From assembly GCA_934281515.1 (NCBI GenBank), contig CAKQXG010000007.1:1-39313 (forward strand): a stretch of 39,313 bases of DNA, written 5' to 3'. Source of the stretch: an uncultured Clostridia bacterium (GTDB taxonomy: Bacteria; Bacillota; Clostridia; Christensenellales; CAG-314). Under the pieces are notes generated by a model. The model searched no databases. It worked only from the letters and a program-made list of their open reading frames with translations, and was not told the DNA's origin. Position numbers and translations under genes: made by a program. This document shows positions 15,217 through 24,257 of the stretch, in pieces (within the stretch, counting starts at the first letter, position 1; the number at the start of each line of letters is the position of its first letter).

Positions 15217-15249
15217 GGTGTTACCTCCAAAAATTCTTATTATTTTTTA

Positions 15250-16599
15250 TTATTTACAAGTTTTACGGTGCAAAAATGCTACCGTTTCTACCTGATCGGT
15301 GTAAGGAAACATATCATAAGGCGTTACCGACGTGATGTCGTAGGCATGTTCAAGCATAGACAAATCCCTTGCCAGCGTTGCCGAATCGCATGAGATATAG
15401 GCAATGTTGTCCGCTCCCGAACCGCAAATGGTATTACAGATATTTTCGCCAAGCCCCTTGCGCGGCGGATCGACAAGCACGGTCAACTGTTTTTCCTTGT
15501 TTTTTGCCACAATCTCGGGTAAAACGACATTGACGTCGCCGAGCAGATTTTTAAGTCTCGGACTGTGGTTAAGTTGCGCCATTTCGTCGGCATCACGCAC
15601 GGCGGAGGGAACAATTTCCACGCCGTAGGTATTGTAGTCCGGTGAACACATGACGTTGGTCAGCAAGCCCACTCCGGAAAAACAATCCACCAGCACTTCC
15701 GTCCCGGTCAAATCCAACTGTTGCTTTACGCGAGTATAAATCAGGTTTTTGACATCGTCGTTTACCTGAAAGAAACTGTCGGGGCGCAAGTGAAACTCCG
15801 TGCCGAGCTGATTGCCGCAAATACACTCAATCCCTGCCACATGCCGCGTAACCTTGCCCAGAATGACGTTGTTTTTGTTGTCGTTTTCGTTGACAAACAA
15901 TCCCACCTTGTCAAAGTTTTTTGCCAACGTATCGTAAAATTCATGCAAATCTCGCTTGCAAGCTCCGTTAAACACCACCGTTACAAGCAGTTGTTTGTCT
16001 ACATATCTCGCCACAAGAAAACGCACTTCGCCGCCATGGGTTGTCTCGTTGTATGGCACAAACCCTTCGGCGTTGGCGTACTCGCGAAACAACTTCACCA
16101 GCGTTTTGCTCCACATGCCGCCAAGCAGGCAATTGTCCAGATTGACAATGTCGTGCGTACCCTTGCGATACATACCTATCTTTACATTACCCTTTACGCC
16201 GCCCACGGGTAAACTCAGCTTGTTGCGATAGGCAAGTTTGTGTGGCGACGACACGCAAGGCGCGACATCTATGTCTAGTTTGCCGATTTTTTTTAAGTTT
16301 TGCGCCACTTTTTGCCGTTTAAACACAAGTTGCTCGGCATACTTCATGTGCATAAGCGCACAGCCACCGCACGTGCCGAAATGCGGACACACAGGATCGA
16401 CGCGCCGTTCCGACGATTCGACAATCTGCACAATCTCGCCGTATGCGACACTGCCCTTGACGTGGTTTATCCTGACCTTTGCCGTTTCGCCCACCACCAT
16501 GTAGGGGACAAATACCGTAATTCCGTCCACCACGCCGACCGTTTCGGCAGTAGCATACGCCTGCGCCGTGTAGCGCACAATATCGTTTTTCTTCATCAT
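15250..16599 (-). CDS. rlmD: 23S rRNA (uracil-C5)-methyltransferase, RlmD/RumA family
   Basis: A 449-residue SAM-dependent methyltransferase. It has an N-terminal TRAM-like domain (about 5-60), iron-sulfur cluster cysteines Cys71, Cys77, Cys80 and Cys157 (CPHFGTCGGC...DNC), SAM-binding VDCFSGVGLLTN (about 304-315), VDPPRKGL (about 376-383) and catalytic Cys404 in YISCDSATLARDL. The family methylates U1939 or U747 of 23S rRNA; which one cannot be told here. The ATG at 16599 overlaps the sirtuin stop (ATGA). Member of the response regulator-kinase-sirtuin operon. Confidence 0.92.
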   Translation of the reverse strand: MMKKNDIVRYTAQAYATAETVGVVDGITVFVPYMVVGETAKVRINHVKGSVAYGEIVQIVESSERRVDPVCPHFGTCGGCALMHMKYAEQLVFKRQKVAQNLKKIGKLDIDVAPCVSSPHKLAYRNKLSLPVGGVKGNVKIGMYRKGTHDIVNLDNCLLGGMWSKTLVKLFREYANAEGFVPYNETTHGGEVRFLVARYVDKQLLVTVVFNGACKRDLHEFYDTLAKNFDKVGLFVNENDNKNNVILGKVTRHVAGIECICGNQLGTEFHLRPDSFFQVNDDVKNLIYTRVKQQLDLTGTEVLVDCFSGVGLLTNVMCSPDYNTYGVEIVPSAVRDADEMAQLNHSPRLKNLLGDVNVVLPEIVAKNKEKQLTVLVDPPRKGLGENICNTICGSGADNIAYISCDSATLARDLSMLEHAYDITSVTPYDMFPYTDQVETVAFLHRKTCK

Positions 16600-17357
16600 T
16601 CCTCACTGTCGGACAAGTCTAACTTCAAATAGTCCGCAACCGCCGAAAAGGCTTCTCCCAGTCCGCAATGCAACACGATGTTTGCCACGCTGTCGTAATC
16701 GGTCGCACTCTTGTTGACCAGCGCAAGCACGTCGCCGCCAAAGTACCTTACGTAGCCTGCCGCAGGATATACCGTCAGCGAGGTACCGCCGACAATCAAC
16801 ATATCCGCCGCGGCAATTTGCTCTATTGCGCCAAGTACAGTTTCTTCGGGCAACGCTTCGCCATACAACACAACGTCGGGTTTAATCACCCCGCCGCAAC
16901 TGCATTCCGGCACGCCCGTACTGCCCGTAATAACATCCAATCCGTACCGCTTACCGCACTTCAAGCAATGATTGCGGTACACACTACCGTGCAAGTTGTA
17001 CACTTGCTTGCTACCTGCCGCCTCGTGCAAACCGTCAATGTTTTGAGTAACCACGGCGGCAAGTTTGCCCATACTTTCCAATGCCGCCAACACCTTGTGA
17101 GTGACATTGGGTTTTGCCGACGGGTAAATCATTTTGTCACGATAAAAGTCGTAAAACAAATCGGTATGTTCGTAAAAGAACCTGTCGGACAGTATTGTTT
17201 CGGGCGACACCTTGTAATTGCCGTTGTACAAGCCGTACGCACTGCGAAAGTCGGGTATGCCGCTTTCCGTGGACACCCCTGCGCCGCCAAAGAACACTAT
17301 TCTGTTGTGCCGAGCAACCTCTTCGGCAAACTCGTCCAAAAGCCGTTTATTTGTCAT
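16596..17357 (-). CDS. cobB: Sir2-family NAD-dependent protein deacylase (sirtuin)
   Basis: A 253-residue sirtuin with all core motifs: FFGGAGVSTESGIPDFRS (NAD binding, about 22-39), TQNIDGLHE (104-112), catalytic His123 in NLHGS, zinc ligands Cys131, Cys134, Cys152 and Cys154, and KPDVVLYGEALP (159-170). It removes acyl groups from lysines using NAD in the cytoplasm. The ATG lies inside the 3' end of the histidine kinase gene (11-nt overlap), and its stop overlaps rlmD, so translation is probably coupled. Confidence 0.94.
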   Translation of the reverse strand: MTNKRLLDEFAEEVARHNRIVFFGGAGVSTESGIPDFRSAYGLYNGNYKVSPETILSDRFFYEHTDLFYDFYRDKMIYPSAKPNVTHKVLAALESMGKLAAVVTQNIDGLHEAAGSKQVYNLHGSVYRNHCLKCGKRYGLDVITGSTGVPECSCGGVIKPDVVLYGEALPEETVLGAIEQIAAADMLIVGGTSLTVYPAAGYVRYFGGDVLALVNKSATDYDSVANIVLHCGLGEAFSAVADYLKLDLSDSEE

Positions 17358-18429
17358 GTTTAGCCAACTCCACCGTAAAGGTACTGCCCTTGCCGAGTGC
17401 GCTTGTTACGTCTATCGTACCACCCTGCATATCGACAATCTTTTTTACAATCGACAAGCCCAATCCGTTGCCAGGCGTTGTACGCGACTTGTCTCCCTGA
17501 TAAAACTTGTTAAAAATGTTGGCGCGAGTATCGTCGCCCATACCTATGCCGTTGTCCGACACACTGACCGTCACTTTGTCGCCGAGATCCGTCGCTTTGA
17601 CGGCAATTGAGCCACCGTCCCGAGTAAACTTGACGGCATTACTTAACAGATTCATCCAAATCTGACTGTTTAGTTTTTGACAGCCGCAGATCGACCCAAC
17701 CTGCAAGTCAAGGTCAAGACCGATGTTGCGTTGCTTGCATATGTTGTCAAACATCAGCACACATTGGCGCAACTGTTCGTCCAAACGATAAGTTTGATAC
17801 TCCACCGCTTGCGAATCAAGCCGTGACAACATGAGCACGCTTTCCGACAGTTCGACCAGCCGTTCGCTTTCGTCGATAATAACGTCAAGGTAGTCGTTAC
17901 GTTCCGACTCGGACAAATTGGGGTTCTTAAGCAACTTGGCAAAGCCCGAAATGGACACAATCGGCGTTTTAAACTCGTGCGAAAAGCTCGACACAAAATC
18001 GTCGCGCAAGGTTTCCACACTTTCAAGGCGTTCGACGGTACGGTTGAAGTGTTCCGCCACGTGGAAATCGGACAAAATCTTGCTTGTGTCGGTGATACGT
18101 ACGGAAAAGTCACATTCGCCCACGCGTTGCAAAGCTTCAAGATATGGTTGCGTTGCATTTAACATAATTTTTGAACATACAAACGCCAACGACACGCCGA
18201 CTACAAGACTGATCGCCAGCACGATTGCCGTATAAGCAAGCACACTGCCGTAGTCGTCAAGCCGCCACTCAGCCACGATAACCGCGCCCACACCCGTTGC
18301 CACTACAAAGGAAACGGCAAACAGCACAAACGACCACAAAACAAACGACTTGGTCAGTTTGCCCGACAGCTTGCGCACCGCCTTGCGGTTTTCCTTCTTC
18401 TTGTCGACAACCTGTTTGTCACTCGTCAT
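17347..18429 (-). CDS. Sensor histidine kinase
   Basis: A 360-residue membrane kinase with two transmembrane helices (about 28-53 and 62-86) and almost no extracellular loop, suggesting it senses within the membrane or via a partner. A HAMP-like linker is followed by the phospho-acceptor His151 (FSHEFKTPIVSISGFAKLL) and an HATPase domain with N box (NLLSNAVKFT), G1 (VSDNGIGMGDD) and G2 (GNGLGLSIVKK). It overlaps the response regulator by 11 nt upstream and the sirtuin downstream. Confidence 0.93.
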   Translation of the reverse strand: MTSDKQVVDKKKENRKAVRKLSGKLTKSFVLWSFVLFAVSFVVATGVGAVIVAEWRLDDYGSVLAYTAIVLAISLVVGVSLAFVCSKIMLNATQPYLEALQRVGECDFSVRITDTSKILSDFHVAEHFNRTVERLESVETLRDDFVSSFSHEFKTPIVSISGFAKLLKNPNLSESERNDYLDVIIDESERLVELSESVLMLSRLDSQAVEYQTYRLDEQLRQCVLMFDNICKQRNIGLDLDLQVGSICGCQKLNSQIWMNLLSNAVKFTRDGGSIAVKATDLGDKVTVSVSDNGIGMGDDTRANIFNKFYQGDKSRTTPGNGLGLSIVKKIVDMQGGTIDVTSALGKGSTFTVELAKHDK

Positions 18430-19096
18430 GGCGCACCGCCTTGTATCCCAATCCCCTTACCGTAACAATCTCGAAGTCGGGCGTGTTTTGAAACCGCGTG
18501 CGCAGTCTGTTGATATGCACATTGACGGTGTGCTCGTCGCTTTCGGCGTCCATACCCCAAATTTCGTCCATCAATTGAAGACGCGTAAACACGACGTCCG
18601 GGTAACTGAGCAACTTAAACAACAGCAAAAACTCCTTTTGCGGCAGTGTTTCTTCGCCGTCGGGAGACGTTACTTTGTAGTTGTTGTAATCGAGAGTTAC
18701 GTTGCCGACGGTCAGTTTGTGTTCCGACACGATTTTGGAGCGGCGCAACAATGCCTTGATACGTAGCAACAATTCCTCGAAATCAAACGGTTTGGTAAGA
18801 TAGTCATCTATGCCAACGATAAACCCCTGTTTGATGTCGGCAACGTTGCCGCGCGCCGACAACATCAACATAGGCAACTTACTGCCGCTTTCTCGCAGTG
18901 TCTCGACAAGTTCATAGCCGTCCATTACAGGCATCATGACGTCAATTACAAGCAAATCGGCGTGGTTGTGTTCCAACGCTTCCAAAGCCTGCTCGCCGTC
19001 GTTGGCGGTGATGACGTTGTATCCGCCGTTTTTAAGTATGGTAGTAAGTAGTTTACGTGTATTTTTGTCGTCCTCTACAACAAGAATATTAAACAT
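18419..19096 (-). CDS. OmpR/PhoB-family response regulator
   Basis: A 225-residue response regulator. The receiver has acidic residues Asp9/Asp10, phospho-acceptor Asp52 (LLVIDVMMP) and Lys102 (LTKPFD). The C-terminal winged helix (about 130-222) has the DEHTVNVHINRLRTRF recognition region and VRGLGYK. The ATG at 19096 follows AAGGAAG; an upstream in-frame ATG (19141) overlaps the promoter and is rejected. It is first in the operon and probably activated by the overlapping kinase. Confidence 0.95.
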   Translation of the reverse strand: MFNILVVEDDKNTRKLLTTILKNGGYNVITANDGEQALEALEHNHADLLVIDVMMPVMDGYELVETLRESGSKLPMLMLSARGNVADIKQGFIVGIDDYLTKPFDFEELLLRIKALLRRSKIVSEHKLTVGNVTLDYNNYKVTSPDGEETLPQKEFLLLFKLLSYPDVVFTRLQLMDEIWGMDAESDEHTVNVHINRLRTRFQNTPDFEIVTVRGLGYKAVRHDE

Positions 19097-19129
19097 TTTT
19101 TCTTCCTTTGAGTTGTAATAAGCCTGTAT

Positions 19130-19158
19130 ATAATAACACAAAACTGTTATTTAGTAAA
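19130..19158 (-). promoter_or_regulatory. Promoter of the response-regulator operon
   Basis: TTTACT (19158-19153), a 17-bp spacer and TATTAT (19135-19130) on the minus strand, giving a leader of about 25-30 nt. Confidence 0.7.
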
Positions 19159-19368
19159 GGCAAACCGAGGTTTTTATTGCAAAAATGACCATTCGACTGC
19201 AATCCGTTCACTTTTTAGCCCTGCTTTACACTGTAAAAGTTTACGGCAAGTTTATTTTGACACGATACAATACAATTACAAATGTATCGGCTGTGCCTTT
19301 GTTTGTTACGTAACTTGACATCTAAACCAACAAACAAGCGCCCGAATTACTGTCGAAAGGAGCTACCA

Positions 19369-20286
19369 ATGACAAAACCCTACGTATTAGTAACCGACAG
19401 TTGCAGCGACCTGCGCAAGGAACTACGCGAACAATACGACATCGACTACATACCCATGCGCACCATTTGCGACGGCGACGACACGCCTGCAAGTCTGGAT
19501 TGGGAATACATCCCTTACAAGACCTTCTACGATAACATGCGCAAAGGCACACGCTACCTTACAAGCCAGATAAACGAAGAAACCTACACCGAACGCTTTA
19601 CGGAATACCTCGAAAAGGGCTACGACATATTGTCAGTGTCCTGCTCGTCGGCGTTGTCGGCATCGGTAAAGGGCAGTATGCGCGTACGCGACAAACTGCT
19701 CACCAAGTACCCCGACGCAAAAATTTACTGCGTGGATAGCCTTAACAGTTGCTTCGGATTGGGTATGCTGTGCATTGTGGCAAGCAAAATGCGCGCCGAA
19801 GGCAAAACAATCGAGGAAGTGTACAATTGGTTGGAAACAAACAAGCTTAAAGCCAATCAGGTATGCACGGTAGACAGCCTGGGTTATCTGCGTCGTGCAG
19901 GCAGAGTGTCGGCAACAAGCGCGATATTCGGTGGTCTGATGGACATCAAACCCCTAATCATCAGTGACGCGGTAGGACAAAACAATGCAATTGAAAAGGT
20001 GCGCGGCAGACGACTTGCAATAAAACGCGTGGTAAGCATGTTTGCCGAAGACTACGAAAGCTTGCCTTACCAGATTGTATGCGTGGCGCATGCCGATTGT
20101 CCCGAGGAAGCCGCCGACCTTAAACGTCGCGTAGAAGAGGCCTTGCCCGACAAAGATATACCCGTTTTGTTGGAAAACATCGGACCCATTGTAGGCGCAA
20201 GCGCAGGACCCGGTACGCTGGCAGTTTACTTCTTCGGTAAAGAAGTGACCGTAGGCAAACAACAACCGAATGGCAACGCAAACTGA
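19369..20286 (+). CDS. DegV family protein (FakB-like fatty-acid-binding protein)
   Basis: A 305-residue DegV protein. The N-terminal VLVTDSCSDL and the SVSCSSALSAS loop are the fatty-acid-binding signatures of the family. VDSLGYLRRAGRVS and DIKPLI are typical of the C-terminal half. FakB members present bound fatty acids to the kinase FakA. The ATG at 19369 has AAAGGAG at 6 nt spacing; a longer in-frame start at 19282 lacks one. The gene is divergent from the response-regulator operon, which contains an orphan FakA-like domain. I do not see a convincing promoter in the 270-nt gap (TTGACA at 19257-19262 lacks a good -10). Confidence 0.92.
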   Translation: MTKPYVLVTDSCSDLRKELREQYDIDYIPMRTICDGDDTPASLDWEYIPYKTFYDNMRKGTRYLTSQINEETYTERFTEYLEKGYDILSVSCSSALSASVKGSMRVRDKLLTKYPDAKIYCVDSLNSCFGLGMLCIVASKMRAEGKTIEEVYNWLETNKLKANQVCTVDSLGYLRRAGRVSATSAIFGGLMDIKPLIISDAVGQNNAIEKVRGRRLAIKRVVSMFAEDYESLPYQIVCVAHADCPEEAADLKRRVEEALPDKDIPVLLENIGPIVGASAGPGTLAVYFFGKEVTVGKQQPNGNAN

Positions 20287-20355
20287 CGTTGACGATGTCC
20301 GACCTGAATGACAGGAATTTTTCGTTTGTGCCGTTACCGGTAATAAAGAAACAAA

Positions 20356-20397
20356 AAGAATACGCTCCGAATTGGTTTCGGAGCGTACTTTTTTTTG
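20356..20397. terminator. Bidirectional terminator after the DegV gene
   Basis: TACGCTCCGAA (20361-20371) pairs with TTCGGAGCGTA (20377-20387), followed by an eight-T run on the plus strand and ATTCTTTTT on the minus strand. It serves the converging beta-helix gene too. Confidence 0.92.
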
Positions 20398-20452
20398 TAC
20401 GTATCTATTTTTTAGCGACAAATGCACTATTTCTATTTCGTCTGCCACAAAT

Positions 20453-22084
20453 CTATCTGCCACAGTAAAAGCCTATGCAATTGGCATAAGGGTTGCCGAA
20501 GTAGTCAGTTGTACCGCCGATGTTTGTCGACTTGCCGTAAGCAGGCGAGGTAGGTAACAGTTTGAACAACTCGGCAATTTCACCGCCGCGCCGCTCCGTC
20601 TGATCACTGTACACGCCGACAAAAGCAGGATCTACATACAAGCCTTTTTTGTTGGCGACAACAAAGTCTGCCCAACCGTCGATACATTTGGACAGATCGT
20701 ACACAAGATTGTTGCTTATCGTAGCAGTAGCATAGGTGGCAATGTCAAAACCTGCGTCTGGCGAGTAGTTGCAGATAATGTTGTCGACAAACTCGAAGTT
20801 GCGCTTGGCGTTGCTTTTGATGATAATCGGCGAAGTCTCCGCAGACAACACAAAGGTATTGTTGTGTATTCTGATGTTTTTTGCCGCATAGTTGACGTAC
20901 ACTACACCCTTTTGTCCGTAGTCATGCACCGACAAGTTGTAGCGCACGGTAGCAACGTCCTCAATGCCGTTGTCGGGGTCGTAGGTCGTACAGTTGATAA
21001 ACAGTCCGAAAGCGTTGTCGTGGCTGTAATTGTACTGCCACACAGTGTCGCGACTTTGCAAATCTGCGTCCAGCATACAGCCGTCCTGCAATTTGCCGTC
21101 ATCCTGAAGGGTGGCTCGGTTGTATGCGCCTTCGTTGTGTTCCACCACAGTACCCCATACAAAGGACGTGCAAACGGTATTGCCCGCATAGCACTTGATT
21201 GCCGTTTCGTACATGGTGTTACCGCTTATTTTACCGCCAAGCAGATGGCGTGCGAAAATAGCGTTTTTGCCGACGTAGCAAATTTCGTTGTCGGCAATAG
21301 TTACGTTTGTGTAGGCGTACCGTTCAAACTCAGCCGAATAGGGCGAAATTTTCTCGCTTGCCTTCAACGTAGGAGTATACCAGGTTGCAATGCCGACGTT
21401 TTCGACATTTTCTATCTTGTTAGCACGTATCGTCAGTCTGTCGAAACACCCCTTGCCGTCACTCGTCCAGACATGTACACCGCCTGTAACCTTGGAAGCA
21501 AGGCTAAGTCCCTTGTTTTCTGCGTTGACGATGCCGTGTATGTCATGCACGTAAAGATTTTGCAATGTCAGTCCGCTGTATGTCACAATGTCGTCGTTGC
21601 CACTCGGATTGGTTGCGTTGACAAGCACGCCGCGACGATCGCCTTCGACAATCGTATCGTCGTAAATCTCCATGTTTTCGACGGTAAGATATTGACAGTT
21701 TTCGATGTACACCACCGCCGATCCGACCAAGCCGCCACCGTTAAACTTTGGTTTGCCAAGCGTGGCTACATCGCCGTAGGACGTAAACACAATCGGTTTG
21801 TCGGCAGTGCCTGTAATGTTGACAAGGCGTAAACTGCCGCTGAATTTACTGCCTGCTCTGAATGCGACAATGTCCCCTGCTACAAGGCGCAGCCCTGCAA
21901 CACTATCAAGTGCATTGTAAGGGTGCTCAGCACTGCCGTCACCGTTGTCGGGTGCAGCGGAGTCGAAGTAATACGCAGGCGTTGTGTCTGGCTCGGGCGG
22001 ACTGTCGTTGTCAACAACGCAACCGCATGCCACGCACAGCACCAACATGCAAATTGTAAATATAGCGACGATTTTTTTGTTCAT
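20453..22084 (-). CDS. Right-handed beta-helix lipoprotein, candidate polysaccharide-degrading or -binding protein
   Basis: A 543-residue protein. The signal peptide MNKKIVAIFTICMLVLCVACGC has an ambiguous lipobox (Cys20 or Cys22). The body has a start typical of pectate-lyase-fold secreted proteins (YYFDSAAPDNGDGSAEHPY, with GDIVAFRAG) and many PbH1-type coils (AVVYIENCQYLTVENMEIYD, NIRIHNNTFVL, NFEFVDNIICNY). Lyase or hydrolase activity is plausible but no catalytic residues can be assigned. The ribosome site is weak: GGAG is about 22 nt from the ATG, and an in-frame TAA upstream excludes a longer start. The promoter region is nearly a copy of the GH3 promoter/operator, so it is probably controlled by the same AraC protein. 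Confidence 0.85.
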   Translation of the reverse strand: MNKKIVAIFTICMLVLCVACGCVVDNDSPPEPDTTPAYYFDSAAPDNGDGSAEHPYNALDSVAGLRLVAGDIVAFRAGSKFSGSLRLVNITGTADKPIVFTSYGDVATLGKPKFNGGGLVGSAVVYIENCQYLTVENMEIYDDTIVEGDRRGVLVNATNPSGNDDIVTYSGLTLQNLYVHDIHGIVNAENKGLSLASKVTGGVHVWTSDGKGCFDRLTIRANKIENVENVGIATWYTPTLKASEKISPYSAEFERYAYTNVTIADNEICYVGKNAIFARHLLGGKISGNTMYETAIKCYAGNTVCTSFVWGTVVEHNEGAYNRATLQDDGKLQDGCMLDADLQSRDTVWQYNYSHDNAFGLFINCTTYDPDNGIEDVATVRYNLSVHDYGQKGVVYVNYAAKNIRIHNNTFVLSAETSPIIIKSNAKRNFEFVDNIICNYSPDAGFDIATYATATISNNLVYDLSKCIDGWADFVVANKKGLYVDPAFVGVYSDQTERRGGEIAELFKLLPTSPAYGKSTNIGGTTDYFGNPYANCIGFYCGR

Positions 22085-22123
22085 ATTAACACTTATAAGG
22101 GTTTAACTCCGAGTATTTTATTT

Positions 22124-22195
22124 ATTATACCATTACTTTTAGTATTTGCGCAATTGCAAAATCAATGCCCATGGATTGCAAATTCTACATAAAAT
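22124..22195 (-). promoter_or_regulatory. Promoter and operator of the beta-helix lipoprotein, twin of the GH3 promoter
   Basis: TGGTATAAT gives a -10 at 22129-22124; the -35 is poor, which fits activator dependence. The operator block 22148-22195 matches 5903-5950 at 37 of 48 positions, ungapped, and the distance from block to -10 is identical in both. Confidence 0.65.
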
Positions 22196-22251
22196 ACCGA
22201 CATGAAAAAATCGCATTCGTTTTTTATATACGTATACGTTTTTTGACGACA

Positions 22252-22284
22252 AACGGCACTCCGAACAAACCGAAGTGCCGTTTA
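22252..22284 (-). terminator. Terminator of the ABC exporter operon
   Basis: AAACGGCACTTCG pairs with CGGAGTGCCGTTT (one G-T pair) around a short loop. The U-tail is weak. Confidence 0.6.
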
Positions 22285-22295
22285 AAATTTATCTT

Positions 22296-24257
22296 TCAGC
22301 TCAACTCGAACATACCCGTGTACAACTGGTAGTATTTGCCGTGCTGCCTGATAAGGTCGTCGTGATTACCGCGCTCGATAATACGACCGTGCTCCAACAC
22401 CATGATGGCGTCGCTGTTGCGTACCGTGCTCAATCTGTGTGCGATTACGAAGGTTGTGCGCCCTTGCATAAGCGCGTCCATGCCCTTTTCGATAAGCCAC
22501 TCTGTACGCGTGTCGATACTGCTTGTCGCTTCGTCCAATATCAGTACCGGCGGATCGGCAACGGCGGCGCGTGCAATAGCAAGCAATTGACGTTGTCCTT
22601 GCGACAGGTTTTCGCCGTCGCGCGTCAGTATCGTTTGGTAACCTTGCGGCAAGTGCTTGATAAATTGGTGCGCGTTTGCCGACTTCGCCGCGGCAATGCA
22701 TTCTTCGTCGGTTGCATCAAGTCGTCCGTAGCGAATGTTGTCCATTACCGTACCCGTAAACAGGTGGGTATCCTGCAACACCATTCCTAGAGAACGGCGC
22801 AAGTCCGCCTTCTTTATCTTGTTGATGTTGATTCCGTCGTAGCGAATTTTGCCGTCGGGAACATCGTAAAAACGATTGATAAGATTGGTGATGGTAGTTT
22901 TGCCTGCACCTGTACTGCCCACAAAAGCGATCTTCTGTCCCGGTTCGGCGTACAAACTGACGTCGTACAACACCGTTTTCTTGTCATCGTAGCCAAAAGT
23001 TACGTCTTCGAATCGCACATCGCCGCATAGCTCGGTGTAGGTGACGGACCCGTTGTGATGCGGATGTTTCCACGCCCAGTGTCCTGTACGGGCTTCGCTT
23101 TCGGTGATGGTGCCGTCCTCAGCTATGTTTGCATTGACAAGTTTTACGTATCCGTCGTCCACTTCGGATGGAGTGTCAAGCAACGCAAACACACGCTCTC
23201 CGCCGGCAACGGCCATAAACAGCAGGTTGATTTGCTGAGAAATCTGCTGTATAGGCATTGTTATCTTGCGGATGTACAACAGAAATGCCGAGATGATACC
23301 GACAAACTGCAACGGCTGTTCGGCACTAAGTGCTAACAGTGCGCCTGCCACGGCAATGCCTGCGTAGAAAAAGTGCGACAAGTTGTTGATTATCGGCCCC
23401 AGGATGTTGGCGTAAGCATTGGCGCGGGAAGATACGTGTTGCCAGTACTCGTTTATTTCGTCAAAGCCTTCGATTGTTTTTGCTTCGTGGTTGAATGCCT
23501 TGACTACTTTTTGGCCTTCTACCATTTCTTCGATGTAACCGTTAAGTTTGCCGACCGCCGCTTGTTGCGCCACAAAGTTGTTTTTGCTTCGTCCGCCGAC
23601 AACCTTGACAACCAATGCCATAAGCACAAGCATTGCAATCATTACCAACGTAAGTTGCCAGCTGATGGCAAACATTACGGCAAACACACCGACAATGGTC
23701 AGTACGCTGCTTATCATCTGCGGTACGCAACGCGCCAAAAACTCGTTGAGCATGTCGATATCGTTGGTGTAGCAACTCATCAACTCGCCGTGCGTATGCG
23801 TGTCAAACACTTTTATCGGCAGGGTTTGCATATGCTCAAACAGTTCGTCGCGCATACGTTTCATTGTTTCGGTAGAGATACGTACAAGCAATTTGTTGTA
23901 GCCGTACACGCAAAGGGTGTTTATGAGGTAAACTACCGCAATTGCTCCCACCATTATTGCAAGATAGGTAAGCTTGTTGTTGATGTTGACAAGGGTATCG
24001 GGCGACGTGGGACGGGCAAATTTGTCGACAAACTCTATCCCCGTAAGCTTGGTATCCAACGAACTGTCGGTTACCGCAAGACCTGTCAACAGCGGTGAAA
24101 GAATATAGGTACCTGCCACGTTGCAAGCTACGGCTACGGCAATCAATATCACTACCAGTATCATACGCCACTTAAACGGTTTGAGGTAACTGAGTATGCG
24201 CAAGGTTGTACCCTTTACGTTTCTCGGGCGGGGTGCGCCCATGGACGGTCTTGGCAT
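22296..24257 (-). CDS. ABC exporter half-transporter, subunit 2 (canonical catalytic Glu, LSQGQ signature)
   Basis: A 653-residue fusion of a six-helix transmembrane domain (about 20-350) and an ATPase domain (about 400-650). Walker A is GSTGAGKT, signature LSQGQ (a variant of LSGGQ), and Walker B VLILDEATSSID with the catalytic Glu intact. Together with the partner (signature intact, Glu replaced by Asp), it forms the asymmetric heterodimer type of BmrCD/LmrCD/TM287-288, exporting drugs or lipids. The ATG overlaps the partner's stop (TGATG), with AAGGAGG inside the partner gene. The MarR gene upstream suggests induction by toxic compounds. Confidence 0.94.
   Translation of the reverse strand: MPRPSMGAPRPRNVKGTTLRILSYLKPFKWRMILVVILIAVAVACNVAGTYILSPLLTGLAVTDSSLDTKLTGIEFVDKFARPTSPDTLVNINNKLTYLAIMVGAIAVVYLINTLCVYGYNKLLVRISTETMKRMRDELFEHMQTLPIKVFDTHTHGELMSCYTNDIDMLNEFLARCVPQMISSVLTIVGVFAVMFAISWQLTLVMIAMLVLMALVVKVVGGRSKNNFVAQQAAVGKLNGYIEEMVEGQKVVKAFNHEAKTIEGFDEINEYWQHVSSRANAYANILGPIINNLSHFFYAGIAVAGALLALSAEQPLQFVGIISAFLLYIRKITMPIQQISQQINLLFMAVAGGERVFALLDTPSEVDDGYVKLVNANIAEDGTITESEARTGHWAWKHPHHNGSVTYTELCGDVRFEDVTFGYDDKKTVLYDVSLYAEPGQKIAFVGSTGAGKTTITNLINRFYDVPDGKIRYDGININKIKKADLRRSLGMVLQDTHLFTGTVMDNIRYGRLDATDEECIAAAKSANAHQFIKHLPQGYQTILTRDGENLSQGQRQLLAIARAAVADPPVLILDEATSSIDTRTEWLIEKGMDALMQGRTTFVIAHRLSTVRNSDAIMVLEHGRIIERGNHDDLIRQHGKYYQLYTGMFELS

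Noticed and set aside
19257..19290. Promoter for the DegV gene at TTGACA 19257-19262
   Set aside because: No acceptable -10 lies 16-18 bp downstream; the true start may be elsewhere in the gap.
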